Of a DNA stretch of 64,000 nucleotides, positions 18,901-26,670 are shown in pieces (position 1 is the first letter of the stretch; every line of letters starts with the position of its first letter). Position numbers and translations under genes: made by a program. Below the pieces are notes generated by a model, which saw only the letters and a program-made list of their open reading frames with translations, was not told the DNA's origin and made no database searches. The stretch is from NCBI RefSeq assembly GCF_900129825.1, contig NZ_FQWZ01000001.1:62001-126000 (forward strand), read 5' to 3'. This stretch comes from Hydrocarboniphaga daqingensis. Its GTDB lineage: Bacteria > Pseudomonadota > Gammaproteobacteria > Nevskiales > Nevskiaceae.

Positions 18901-21857
18901 AGGCATACGCGGAGGCTGGGACGAAGTTCTGGTTCTTAGCCAAGCTTGCACAGAAGAAGGTTGCGCGCTCGCTGGCGGATGCTGGCGGCGTTAGCGCACC
19001 GGTGAACCCCGCTGCCGATCTTCCTCGGCTCGGCGCCATGCGTGATGTGCTGACGCGACTCGACACGCTTGCGCCTCTGGCTTCTGGTATCCCCGGATGG
19101 GCGGGCCTGTCTTCTGACGGTGCTCAGATTGAGTACGCGATACAGCTTGGCGAAAAGCTCCGCTCCGCGATCGCAGCCGAAGCCGACAGCCCGGAGGCGC
19201 TCCTCGCGATGCGCGGTGCGACCTCGACACTCGTTTTCGAGGCCAACGAGATCCTGGGTGCTGAGGGTCCCGTTGCGGTAGCTGCGCTTCGTCTACGCCA
19301 GGCGCTAGACCATTTCGACACGATCCTGACTGACTTCACCCGACTAGCAGGAGGCGTCGATAGCCCGGACCTCGATGCGCTTCGGGCCCGCGCGGACCAA
19401 ATCTCGAAAAACGGCCGTCGACTGCGGGATTGGACAGCGTGGCGCCGCGTCCGGATGGAGGCGATGCAGGCTGATATGGCCTCGATTGTGGTGGGTCTTG
19501 AAAGCGGGCAGGTCTCTGCCAACCGCGTTCTGGAGGTCTTTGAGGCTGCCTATGCCCGCTGGTTCGCCTTCGGCCGGATCGACGAGGAGCCGCTGCTGAG
19601 GGATTTCATGTCCGGGGAGCATGAAGACCGAATCGAGCGATTCCGCGTGCTCGATGACCGGATGAGCGATCTTGCGTCCCGCTACATCCGAGCGAAGCTG
19701 TGCGGCCAGATTCCTGACAAGAACGTGGTCGGGAAGAAAGATGGCTACGGCACGCTGAAGCATCAGCTTCAGCTGCAAAAACCGAGCATGCCGATACGCA
19801 AGCTCGCGGCTGAGATGGGCGACGCCTTCACCCGGCTTGCCCCGTGCATGCTGATGAGCCCGCTGTCGATCGCCCAGTACCTTCCCGCCAATCAGGCCAT
19901 GTTCGACCTCGTGATTTTCGACGAGGCTTCGCAGATCCCGCCATGGGACGCGATCGGAGCAATGGCCCGCGGCAAGCGAGTGATCATCGCTGGCGACCCC
20001 CGGCAGATGCCGCCAAGCAACGACTTTGCACGAGCCGCCGGCGGCGCACCTGCAGACGATGACACCACGCCGGATATGCCGAGCATTCTCGATGAATGTC
20101 TCGCGGCCGGTGTGCCGAAGCATAGTCTCGACTGGCACTACCGCAGTCGCCACGAGAGCTTGATCTGCTTCTCGAACACTCGCTATTACGGCAGCCAACT
20201 CGTCACCTTCCCGGCCCCGGAGACCCGCCCTAGCGCCGTTACATGGGAGCGAGTTCAAGGCGTCTACACCCCTGGTGCACGAACCAACCCGGTCGAAGCA
20301 CAAGCTCTCGTCGACGAGGCAGTGAGGCGGCTTCGCGATCCCAGCTTCGTTGACGATCGCGGGAATCCCCTGTCGCTCGGCATCATCACGATGAACGCGG
20401 AGCAGATGCGGTTGGTCGAGGATCTTCTAGACCGTGCTCGCCGAATTTACCCCGAGATCGAACCCCACTTCGACGCGGACACGCGGCTTGAGCCGGTCTG
20501 CATCCGTAACCTCGAGACGGTGCAGGGTGACGAACGCGATCTGATCCTGCTCGGCATCAACTTCGGCCCAACCGTTCCTAGCGGAACCACGATGTCGATG
20601 ACCTTCGGGAAGCTGAACGCGAACGGCGGATGGCGGCGTCTCAATGTCGCCGTAACGCGCGCTCGCAGAGAAATGAAGGTCTTTAGTTCCTTCGACCCCG
20701 GCATGATCGATCTCACGCGCACTTCTGCTGAGGGGGTGCGCGACCTGAAAGCCTTCATCGAGTACGCAGACCGCGGCCCGCGCGCGCTGGCTGAGGCGAA
20801 TAAGGGTTCCATGGGTGCGGCCGATTCGCCCTTCGAAGAAGCGGTGACCGCTGCGCTTCGCGACCGAGGCTGGACGCTCATACCTCAAGTAGGCGTGTCG
20901 AAGTTCCGCATCGACATGGGTCTTGTTCACCCGGATCGCCCGGGCGACTTCTTGGTTGGTATCGAATGTGATGGCGCGACCTATCACAGTGCAGCGACCG
21001 CGCGAGATCGCGACAAGGTGCGCGCTTCGATCCTCAAGGGGCTGGGTTGGTCGCTGATACGAGTCTGGTCGACCGACTGGTGGATCGACAAGCAGCGCGC
21101 AACGGACATCTTGCACGCGAAGATCGAGGAGACGCTCGCGGCGGATCGGTTGGCTGTACAGGAGCGCACCCTTCGTGAAGCGGAAGCCCGTGCCGAGCAG
21201 GAAGCTCGTCAGCAACTCGAGCGCGAGGCTGATGAGGCGCGCGCTCAGGCAATCGGGGCGGGCATCGATGTCAACCCGATTGCGGACGGTCCTGAGCCTG
21301 CTGCACAGCCAGAGTCCGCGACTGCGCTGCCGTTCAGCGACCCTGACTCTGCTGCAGCGGAAGGATTCATCGCTCGATCCGACCGGAAGGACCGCTACGT
21401 AGTCGCGGATTTCTCGCGCCTATCAGTTTTGGCTAATCCAGATCTTTTCTACGACCCTGGGTATGACGCGACCCTGACCGCGCTCATCGACTACGTGCTG
21501 GCGAAGGAGGCCCCAATTGCTGAGCGCCAGCTCGTACAGCGTGTTGCCCGTGCACACGGGTTTCAACGCGCGGGCCGTGTCATCCGCGATCGGGTCATGT
21601 CGGTAGCGGGCATGCACTATCTGATTGATCAAGAGGATGGCGGCGGCCAATTTGTCTGGTTAGACAGTGCTCAACGTGAATCTTGGAATATCGCTCGGTC
21701 GCCAACGCGACCGGAGGAGATTCGTCCGATCGAAGATATCCACCTCGATGAGATCCGGATCGCCAGAGACGAGGTCGCTGATCCCGTGGAGGTTGCGCGC
21801 CTATTCGGGATTCGTCGACTCTCGGCTGCGTCGAGGCAGCGAATCGAAAATGCCTAA
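15981..21857 (+). CDS. Giant defence-type helicase–nuclease (TGase-like, DUF4011, SF1 helicase, Vsr-like, DUF3320)
   Basis: A single 1,958-residue protein. Start GTG 15981 has GGAGAG four bases upstream. In order it shows: a transglutaminase-like core (about 140–300) with Cys218 (RIATCLDTALLFAAAL) and His244 (KGHAFVGVW); DUF4011 (about 375–650; RVLQWQRKLLNLTTSNNLL); SF1 helicase motif I GPPGTGKS at 684–691; a long insert; Walker B DEAS at 1314–1317; GDPRQMPP; YRSRHESLI; VQGDERDLILL near 1513; and VAVTRARRE near 1556. It then has a Vsr/MTES_1575-type nuclease with D1645 (FRIDMG) and E1662/D1664 (GIECDG), followed by RVWSTDWW, and last a DUF3320-like tail. All core ATPase and nuclease residues are present, so it looks active. 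The architecture resembles single-gene Hhe-type anti-phage proteins (from memory). GC content and neighbours suggest transfer. Confidence 0.9.
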   Translation: MTWKVEAVVAAKIGFATHQNAVPIIRELRVSALDEGSEESMTLVVSADPPFVGEKTWRLDLMSAGDTLPINDRNVPLNATLLQGLTESLFGTLKLSLRSKDGVLLAEAHYQVELLAHNQWGGAGTMSELLPAFVMPNDPAVDRVLKAASEVLRRSGRPDAIDGYTAQSRERAWEFASAIWAAIGGLRLSYSLPPASFEVQGQKVRTPSQILDGRIATCLDTALLFAAALEQASFNPLIVLTKGHAFVGVWLQPIEFTTLVVEEAAALRRRIDVKDMILFETTLATQSPPASFSQAIAEASRQLEEANEANFHAAIDIRRARMQKIRPLGVAVRSEGVQSEEAPVFSEGLETAPRLPGFDIDAPDDAPTASGRVLQWQRKLLNLTTSNNLLSHRATKSVVRLLCPDPGSLEDLLATGKKVRIIPLPDLGVGGRDEETYRQQTRSSLRDEVANQAMRRGEVLSDMGKDALDAALIELYRKARSDMEEGGSNTLFLALGFLKWKKLATDDNAYRAPLILLPIRLERRNAMAGVTIVAHEDEPRFNLTLLELLRQDFELELPALEGELPKDYSGIDVEGVWAIVRSRIKDIPGFEVVPDVAIGTFSFAKYLMWRDLVDRADQLKDSPVVRHLIERDGSVDIDKGNFPHPDSLDQKIDPAQLFTPLPADSSQLAAVVASAEDRDFVLDGPPGTGKSQTIANIIAHNLALGRRVLFVAEKRAALDVVQRRLADKGLAPFCLELHSAKATKTAVLKQLDRAWTARETLSEAEWMREAGESKRLRDELNSVVSLLHRREPNGWSIHRAIGQTVRDDADRFPKLEFPRGARHSSDQMDAFRDIIRRLGIAYKSVEGLSQDLEGVTRSDWTNEWQEQIVDASRRIPSALDAVEQARDKLAAVTKLPIAAADQQGMARLLRFVELCLGFHGKDVRFAFAPDLSERVAAARESAKLADAYRRDEAALSAPYVAEAARRVDLDGFKKAYAEAGTKFWFLAKLAQKKVARSLADAGGVSAPVNPAADLPRLGAMRDVLTRLDTLAPLASGIPGWAGLSSDGAQIEYAIQLGEKLRSAIAAEADSPEALLAMRGATSTLVFEANEILGAEGPVAVAALRLRQALDHFDTILTDFTRLAGGVDSPDLDALRARADQISKNGRRLRDWTAWRRVRMEAMQADMASIVVGLESGQVSANRVLEVFEAAYARWFAFGRIDEEPLLRDFMSGEHEDRIERFRVLDDRMSDLASRYIRAKLCGQIPDKNVVGKKDGYGTLKHQLQLQKPSMPIRKLAAEMGDAFTRLAPCMLMSPLSIAQYLPANQAMFDLVIFDEASQIPPWDAIGAMARGKRVIIAGDPRQMPPSNDFARAAGGAPADDDTTPDMPSILDECLAAGVPKHSLDWHYRSRHESLICFSNTRYYGSQLVTFPAPETRPSAVTWERVQGVYTPGARTNPVEAQALVDEAVRRLRDPSFVDDRGNPLSLGIITMNAEQMRLVEDLLDRARRIYPEIEPHFDADTRLEPVCIRNLETVQGDERDLILLGINFGPTVPSGTTMSMTFGKLNANGGWRRLNVAVTRARREMKVFSSFDPGMIDLTRTSAEGVRDLKAFIEYADRGPRALAEANKGSMGAADSPFEEAVTAALRDRGWTLIPQVGVSKFRIDMGLVHPDRPGDFLVGIECDGATYHSAATARDRDKVRASILKGLGWSLIRVWSTDWWIDKQRATDILHAKIEETLAADRLAVQERTLREAEARAEQEARQQLEREADEARAQAIGAGIDVNPIADGPEPAAQPESATALPFSDPDSAAAEGFIARSDRKDRYVVADFSRLSVLANPDLFYDPGYDATLTALIDYVLAKEAPIAERQLVQRVARAHGFQRAGRVIRDRVMSVAGMHYLIDQEDGGGQFVWLDSAQRESWNIARSPTRPEEIRPIEDIHLDEIRIARDEVADPVEVARLFGIRRLSAASRQRIENA

Positions 21858-21865
21858 GAATTGAG

Positions 21866-22123
21866 TTAGTCCTTCATCATCAGCGTCGTGTTAATGGTCG
21901 ACAACTCTGAGGTGATGTTCGTCAATTCACCATGCAAGTCTGTCAGGTTGTACCCCGTGCCGCCAACGATGTCACTAGTGACCTCATCTAACTTGGCAAC
22001 TACGTCATCAAGGCTGTAGGTCCCGTTGAGATTCTCGAGCTTCCCAGAAATCTCCTCCAGCGAAGACGCTACTTCGGTCATCTTTGCGAGTAGCTGATTG
22101 AGCAGATTCTCAACTTCAGTCAT
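21866..22123 (-). CDS. Small acidic coiled-coil protein, function unknown
   Basis: Start ATG 22123 is supported by GGAG seven bases upstream; the frame runs further up but without a better site. The 85 residues form heptad-like stretches of Leu, Ile and Val: ENLLNQLLAKMTEVASSLEEISGKLENL, DDVVAKLDEVTSDIV, and LHGELTNITSELSTINTTL. There is no Cys, signal peptide or membrane segment. It ends 8 bases from the end of the giant helicase gene, facing it. Codon use is AT-rich compared with the core genes, like the rest of the island. I do not recognise the family. A regulator or partner of the helicase is possible but untested. Confidence 0.6.
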   Translation of the reverse strand: MTEVENLLNQLLAKMTEVASSLEEISGKLENLNGTYSLDDVVAKLDEVTSDIVGGTGYNLTDLHGELTNITSELSTINTTLMMKD

Positions 22124-22268
22124 TTGGGCTCCGCTTAAGACAATGAATGGTATTGGGGGCTGGGGCGACCGAATGCGAGGCTCAATCAATCTGCGTAACA
22201 GCCGCCGGGTTCTACCCCGTTTTCACGGACACTTTCGAGAAGGCCGAGACTAGCCGCAAGGAGTGTTC

Positions 22269-22410
22269 ATGTCGAAGAGAAGGAAGTTCAGTTCGCAGTT
22301 CAAGCAAGGGGCTGTCGAGCAAGTCCAACAGCCTGGTATTAACTGTGCGCAGGTGGCGCGTGAGCTGGGTAACGGCGCCAATCTGCTGACCCGCTGGCGC
22401 CGTGAAGCGG
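22269..22410 (+). pseudogene. IS3-family OrfA fragment (HTH)
   Basis: ATG 22269 follows AAGGAG at 22257–22262. The product begins MSKRRKFSSQFKQGAVEQV and continues CAQVARELGNGANLLTRWRREAEAE, the helix-turn-helix DNA-binding part of IS3-family OrfA. The leucine-zipper half that should follow is absent. After about 22405 the frame reads OrfB sequence out of phase and produces meaningless protein. Confidence 0.8.
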
Positions 22411-22992
22411 AAGCCGAAGCCCCGGCGTTCGTCGTCGAGGCGGCCGATTGGTCGTCGGCCGCGAGTCGAAGCTTTGCCATCGAAGGCGCAGGCGCCGAAT
22501 CAGCGCTGGGCAACCGACTTGTGCCGCGTTTGGGCAGGCCGGGACGGCTGGGCGAGCTTGGCGGTGGTCATCGATTGCCACACACGCGAGCTGCTGGGCT
22601 GGCATCTGTCACGCACGGGCCGTGCAACGACGGCCAGTGCTGCCCTGGAGCAAGCGCTGATCGCTCGGTTCGGGACCCTGGGGCGCGTTCCGGTGCCGTT
22701 TCTACTGCGATCCGACAATGGCTTGGTCTTCACGAGTCGGCACTACACGGCGCTGGTTCGCAGCTACGGTCTGAAGCAGGAATTCATCACGCCGCACTGC
22801 CCACAGCAGAACGGCATGGTGGAGCGTGTGATCCGATCGCTGAAGGAGCAATGCGTGCACCGGCATCGCTTCGAAACCCTGCAGCATGCCAGCCGACTGA
22901 TCAGTAACTGGATCGCGTTCTACAACCATCGGCGCCCGCATCAGGCGCTGAAGATGAAAGCACCCGCCGAGGCATTCGCCTTAGCGGCCTGA
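22411..22992 (+). pseudogene. IS3-family OrfB fragment (DDE integrase core)
   Basis: The frame reads GRRPRVEALPSKAQAPNQRW, then ATDLCRVW (first Asp), RSDNGLVFTSRHY (second Asp) and QQNGMVERVIRSLKEQC (Glu), ending FYNHRRPHQALKMKAPAEA. This is the rve integrase core of an IS3-family transposase with the complete DDE triad, but the N-terminal HTH_21 part is deleted and there is no start of its own. A cryptic start could yield only an isolated catalytic domain. Confidence 0.85.
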
Positions 22993-23133
22993 CCTGCGCA
23001 GGTTTCGGTGGGTCATTAGAGTGGCGCGATAATCGGTCGGCAGGTCTAGACCGCAAGATGGGAGTAAGCCGATTGAAAGCCGCCTACCGCCGCTGCGCGC
23101 CGCGCGTTTTTGAAGTGGCGCGGCAGCGAATCC

Positions 23134-24459
23134 CTAGAGGTTTTCTTCCGGTCGGGCCGAATCGCCGAATCGGACGCTGACCTGCAGCCCTCGCCCGTCC
23201 GGCCCTTCGCCCAGTTCCACGCTGGCGCCGTGGGCGTCGGCGATGCTGCGGACGATCGCCAGCCCCAGGCCGCTGCCGCCGGCTGCGCTGCCGGCGACGC
23301 GGTAGAAGCGGTCGAATACGCGGCCACGCTCGTCGGCTGGGATGCCGGGGCCTTGGTCGATGACGCGCAGCTGTACCGCGCCGGCGATGCGCTCGACGAC
23401 GATCTCGACCTGCGACAACTCCGGTGCATAGCGAAGCGCGTTGTCGATCAGGTTGCGCAGCAGCGCGCGCAGGCCATCGGCATCGCCGTGTATCGCGCCC
23501 TCGTCATCGGCGCTCAGGCCCAGCTCGATCTGTCGCGCATCGGCGGTGGGCAGCAGGTCGGCGATGACCTCGCGCGCCAGCTCGGCCAGTTGCAGCGGCG
23601 ACCACGCGGCGGCGCGCGATTCCGGCGCGTCCTGCCGTGCCATCACCAGCATTTGCTCGACCAAGCGCGCCGCGCGATCGATGCCGGCGCCCAGCGCATG
23701 CGCCGCATCGCGGCGCTCGTCGTCGCTGGCCGCGTCCAGTCCGCGCAGCTGCAGGCGCAACGCGGTCAGCGGCGTGCGCAGCTCGTGTGCGGCATCGGCG
23801 ATGAAGCGGCGCTCGCGATCGCGAAGCGCCGCGAGGCGCGCCAACAGATCGTTCAGCGCCGTGACCAGCGGCTGCACTTCGTCCGGCAGCGGCCTGACCG
23901 GCAACGGCGCCAGCTCGCGAGCCGGTCGCGCACCGACTTCGTCGGCGAGGCTGCGCAGCGGTCGCAGCGCGCGGCCCACGGTGAGCCAGATGATCAAGCC
24001 CAACATCGGCAAGGCCAGCGCCAGCGGGGCCAGCAGGCGCAAGGCCAGCCGCGCCGCACGCGACTCGCGTACCCGCATCGGCTGCGCAACCTGGATCACG
24101 TTGAACGGCGTCTGCAGGCCATAGACGCGCCAATGCGCGTCGGGCGTCTTGACGCTGGAAAACCCAAGCGTGGTCAGGCCCGGCATGCTGGCGTAGCGCT
24201 GCGACGAGTACACGCGCACACCGGTCAAGCTCCACACTTGGACGACCAGATCGGCCGCTGCCTCGCGCTCGCCGTAGGTCGGCGACGTCGGCAGGAAGCT
24301 GCGGTCGCGCAGCGCCAGCGCGGTTTCCTGCAGCTGCTCGTCGAACACCCGGTCGGCTTCATCAAGTGCCCGGTGGTACAGGCCGACGCCGACCGCGATG
24401 CCGACCAGCAGCAGCGCGCCAGTCAGCCACAGCAGCAAGCGCGCGCGCAGCGAGCTCAT
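23134..24459 (-). CDS. Membrane sensor histidine kinase (QseC/TctE-like)
   Basis: 441 residues: a transmembrane helix (about 8–27), a periplasmic sensor of about 110 residues, a second helix (about 137–162), HAMP-like linker, HisKA with DAAHELRTPLTALRLQL (His225) and HATPase_c with NLIDNALRYA, DQGPGIP and GSGLGLAIVR. This domain order and the paired OmpR-type regulator match QseC/TctE/PmrB-type sensors of cations, carboxylates or envelope state. The signal cannot be read from the sequence. Its start overlaps the regulator's stop by four bases (ATGA), so they are co-expressed. Confidence 0.9.
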   Translation of the reverse strand: MSSLRARLLLWLTGALLLVGIAVGVGLYHRALDEADRVFDEQLQETALALRDRSFLPTSPTYGEREAAADLVVQVWSLTGVRVYSSQRYASMPGLTTLGFSSVKTPDAHWRVYGLQTPFNVIQVAQPMRVRESRAARLALRLLAPLALALPMLGLIIWLTVGRALRPLRSLADEVGARPARELAPLPVRPLPDEVQPLVTALNDLLARLAALRDRERRFIADAAHELRTPLTALRLQLRGLDAASDDERRDAAHALGAGIDRAARLVEQMLVMARQDAPESRAAAWSPLQLAELAREVIADLLPTADARQIELGLSADDEGAIHGDADGLRALLRNLIDNALRYAPELSQVEIVVERIAGAVQLRVIDQGPGIPADERGRVFDRFYRVAGSAAGGSGLGLAIVRSIADAHGASVELGEGPDGRGLQVSVRFGDSARPEENL

Positions 24460-25112
24460 GGCGCCAGCCGCCAGCCGATGCCGCGTACGTTCTGGATCGT
24501 TCCGGCTGGCAGCTTCTTGCGCAGTCCGCTCAAGTGCACCTCGACCGCGTTGCTGTCGACGGCGTCGTCCCAGCCATACAGCCGGTCTTCGAGCTGACCG
24601 CGCGACAGCACTTGGCCGGGCCGCTCGATCAGGGCCTGCAGGATCGCGTATTCGCGCGGCGACAGATGCAGCGGCTGGCCGTCGCGGCTGACGCCATGCG
24701 TGGCCGGATCCAGCGTCAGGCCGCGATGTTCGATGACCGGCCCGGCAGCGCCCGCGCGGCGCCGCTGCAGCACGCGGATGCGCGCTGCCAGCTCGTCCGG
24801 GTCGAATGGCTTGACCAGATAGTCGTCGGCGCCGGCATCCAGGCAGGCGACCTTGGTCATCACGGCCTCGCGCGCGGTCAGGATCAGCACCGGCACGCTC
24901 GAGCCGCGCGCGCGCAGCTGGCGCAGCACGTCCAGGCCGTCGCCACCGGGCAGCCCCAGGTCGAGCAAGAGCAGCTCGTAGTCCTGCGCCGCGATGGCCG
25001 TCAGCGCGTCAGGCGCGCTGCGTACCCAGTCGATCACGTGGCCACGCCGGCGCAGGTCGAGCCGCAGGCCATCGCCGATCATCGCGTCGTCTTCTATCAG
25101 CAGGATGCGCAA
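24456..25112 (-). CDS. OmpR-family response regulator
   Basis: 218 residues: receiver domain with D8–D9, phospho-acceptor D51 (LLLLDLGLPG), the Thr of LILTAR and the Lys of YLVKPF, followed by a winged-helix DNA-binding domain (HLSPREYAILQAL, GQVLSRGQLEDRLYGW, SNAVEVHLSGLRKKL, VRGIGWRL). Phosphorylation by the downstream kinase should activate it. The pair is divergent from rplY; both promoters lie in the 157 bases between them. Confidence 0.93.
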   Translation of the reverse strand: MRILLIEDDAMIGDGLRLDLRRRGHVIDWVRSAPDALTAIAAQDYELLLLDLGLPGGDGLDVLRQLRARGSSVPVLILTAREAVMTKVACLDAGADDYLVKPFDPDELAARIRVLQRRRAGAAGPVIEHRGLTLDPATHGVSRDGQPLHLSPREYAILQALIERPGQVLSRGQLEDRLYGWDDAVDSNAVEVHLSGLRKKLPAGTIQNVRGIGWRLAP

Positions 25113-25197
25113 GGGCGTCGCCGGGACCAGGGAGCGGCATAGCCTGCCGGCTCGGGGGCAAAGGTCAAGCCCGGTCGCAATCGACCCGCCCGGTCAG

Positions 25198-25203
25198 TAC
25201 AAT
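25198..25203 (+). promoter_or_regulatory. Candidate -10 box for rplY
   Basis: TACAAT occurs 66 bases before the rplY start. The best upstream partner, GTCGCA at 18-base spacing (25174–25179), is a poor -35 box. It is the only TATAAT-like hexamer in the gap between the response regulator and rplY. Confidence 0.35.
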
Positions 25204-25269
25204 GCGCGCCCCTCGCCGACTGGTCGCGGCCGGCGTGGTTGTCCATTGCGGTATTACCTAGAGAACACC

Positions 25270-25968
25270 ATGAAACAGAAATTCACGATTGAAGCCGAAC
25301 CGCGTACGGAGCAGGGAACGGGTGCGAGCCGCCGTCTGCGCCACGCGGGTCGCGTCCCGGCCATCGTCTACGGCGGCAAGTCCGAGCCGAAGATGATCTC
25401 CGTCAACCACAACGAGCTGTGGAAGCACCTCAAGCACGAGGCGTTCTACTCGGCGATCCTGACGCTGAAGATCGGCGAAGAGTCCGAGCAGGTCGTGCTC
25501 AAGGACCTGCACCGTCACCCGGTGCGTGAAGCCGTTCTGCATATGGACCTGCAGCGCGTGCTCGCCGACGTGGCGCTGCGCATCCGCGTGCCGCTGCACT
25601 TCAAGGGCGCCGACGTGGCCCCGGGCGTCAAGACCGGTGGCGGCATGGTTGAGCATCTGCTCAACGACGTCGAAATCGAAGCGCTGCCGGCCAACCTGCC
25701 GGAATACTTCGAGATCGACGTGTCGGGCCTGAACCTCAACGAGTCGATCCATCTGTCGCAGATCGCGCTGCCGGCCGGCGTCGAGCTGGTCGAACTCAAG
25801 CACGGCAACGACCAGGCGGTCGTCGCGATCCATCTGCCGCGCGCGATCGAAGAAGAGCCCGCTGCCGAAGCCGCCGAAGTGCCGGCGACGGCGCAGAAGG
25901 CTGCCGATGCCAAGGGCGGCAAGGCGGCTCCGGCTGCCAAGCCGGCCGCTCCGGCCAAGAAGAAGTAA
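25270..25968 (+). CDS. rplY: 50S ribosomal protein L25, long form (CTC family)
   Basis: L25 binds 5S rRNA. The long form found here (232 residues) has the 5S-binding domain (about 1–90: TEQGTGASRRLRHAGRVPAIVYGG, DLHRHPVREAVLHMDLQRV) plus the C-terminal TL5/CTC beta domain (about 95–190: RVPLHFKGADVAPGVKTGG, EALPANLPEYFEIDVSGL) and an Ala/Lys-rich tail. The frame is open upstream, but ATG 25270 follows GAGAACACC and matches the family start. In relatives it follows prs; here it is about 11.8 kb away. A terminator follows. Confidence 0.96.
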   Translation: MKQKFTIEAEPRTEQGTGASRRLRHAGRVPAIVYGGKSEPKMISVNHNELWKHLKHEAFYSAILTLKIGEESEQVVLKDLHRHPVREAVLHMDLQRVLADVALRIRVPLHFKGADVAPGVKTGGGMVEHLLNDVEIEALPANLPEYFEIDVSGLNLNESIHLSQIALPAGVELVELKHGNDQAVVAIHLPRAIEEEPAAEAAEVPATAQKAADAKGGKAAPAAKPAAPAKKK

Positions 25969-26006
25969 GACCGCCGACGCGGGCTGCGATCGGCCCGGTC
26001 TGCACA

Positions 26007-26035
26007 AGCCCCGCCCTCACCGGCGGGGCTTTTTT
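26007..26035 (+). terminator. Rho-independent terminator after rplY
   Basis: AGCCCCGCC pairs with GGCGGGGCT (9 base pairs) around a 6-base loop, followed by six T. It separates rplY from pth. Confidence 0.93.
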
Positions 26036-26049
26036 GTTAGTTTTGCGCC

Positions 26050-26655
26050 ATGCCAGAAATCCCCAGCAAACTCAGTCAAATCGCGATCGTCGGCCTCGGT
26101 AATCCCGGCGCCGAATACGAGCGCACCCGCCACAACGCAGGCTTCTGGTTCGCTGACTTGGTGGCCGACCGCCATCGCGGCAGTTTCCGGAGTGAATCGA
26201 AGTTCTTCGGCGCCACCGCGCGCGTCAAGATCAGCGGCATCGACGTGCTGCTGCTCAAACCGACCACATTCATGAACCGCAGCGGCCAAGCGGTCGCCGC
26301 GCTCGCGCACTTCTACAAGCTGACGCCGGACCAGCTGCTGATCGCCCACGACGAGCTGGACCTGCCAGCCGGCGCGATGCGCCTGAAGCTGGGCGGCGGG
26401 CACGGTGGGCACAACGGCCTGCGCGACATCCACAAGTCCCAGGGCGAGGCTTATCGGCGCCTGCGCGTCGGCATCGGCCATCCGGGCGACAAGAATCTGG
26501 TGCTCGACTACGTGCTCGGCAGGCCGTCGAAGGCCGACGAGACGGCGATATTCGATGGCCTGGCGCGATCGCTCGACGCCGTCGAGACCTGGCTGGCCGA
26601 CCCCGCCGGCAAAGGCTGGGACAAGGGCCTGCAACAACTGCACACGTCGGGCTAG
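26050..26655 (+). CDS. pth: Peptidyl-tRNA hydrolase
   Basis: Pth frees tRNA from peptidyl-tRNA dropped by the ribosome. The 201 residues show VGLGNPGAEYERTRHNAGFW (catalytic His in RHNAG), LLLKPTTFMNRSGQAV, LIAHDELDLPAG and LGGGHGGHNGLRDI, all family signatures. It follows the rplY terminator directly, in its usual order before ychF. It may be transcribed by read-through or by a short promoter inside the 14-base gap region, which I cannot identify. Confidence 0.96.
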   Translation: MPEIPSKLSQIAIVGLGNPGAEYERTRHNAGFWFADLVADRHRGSFRSESKFFGATARVKISGIDVLLLKPTTFMNRSGQAVAALAHFYKLTPDQLLIAHDELDLPAGAMRLKLGGGHGGHNGLRDIHKSQGEAYRRLRVGIGHPGDKNLVLDYVLGRPSKADETAIFDGLARSLDAVETWLADPAGKGWDKGLQQLHTSG

Positions 26656-26670
26656 GCGCCCTGCCCGGCC

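Larger units (their letters stand above)
22269..22992 (+). mobile_element. Internally deleted IS3-family insertion sequence
   Basis: The element holds the start of an OrfA transposase directly joined to the last two thirds of an OrfB transposase, in different frames. The family's usual OrfA C-terminus and OrfB N-terminus are missing, so one deletion removed the middle. It is not able to transpose by itself. True ends are uncertain: IR-like sequences may lie near 22206 (CTACCCCGTTTTCACGGACA) and near 23000–23020 (reverse complement TGACCCACCGAAACC), which match only loosely. Confidence 0.8.
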
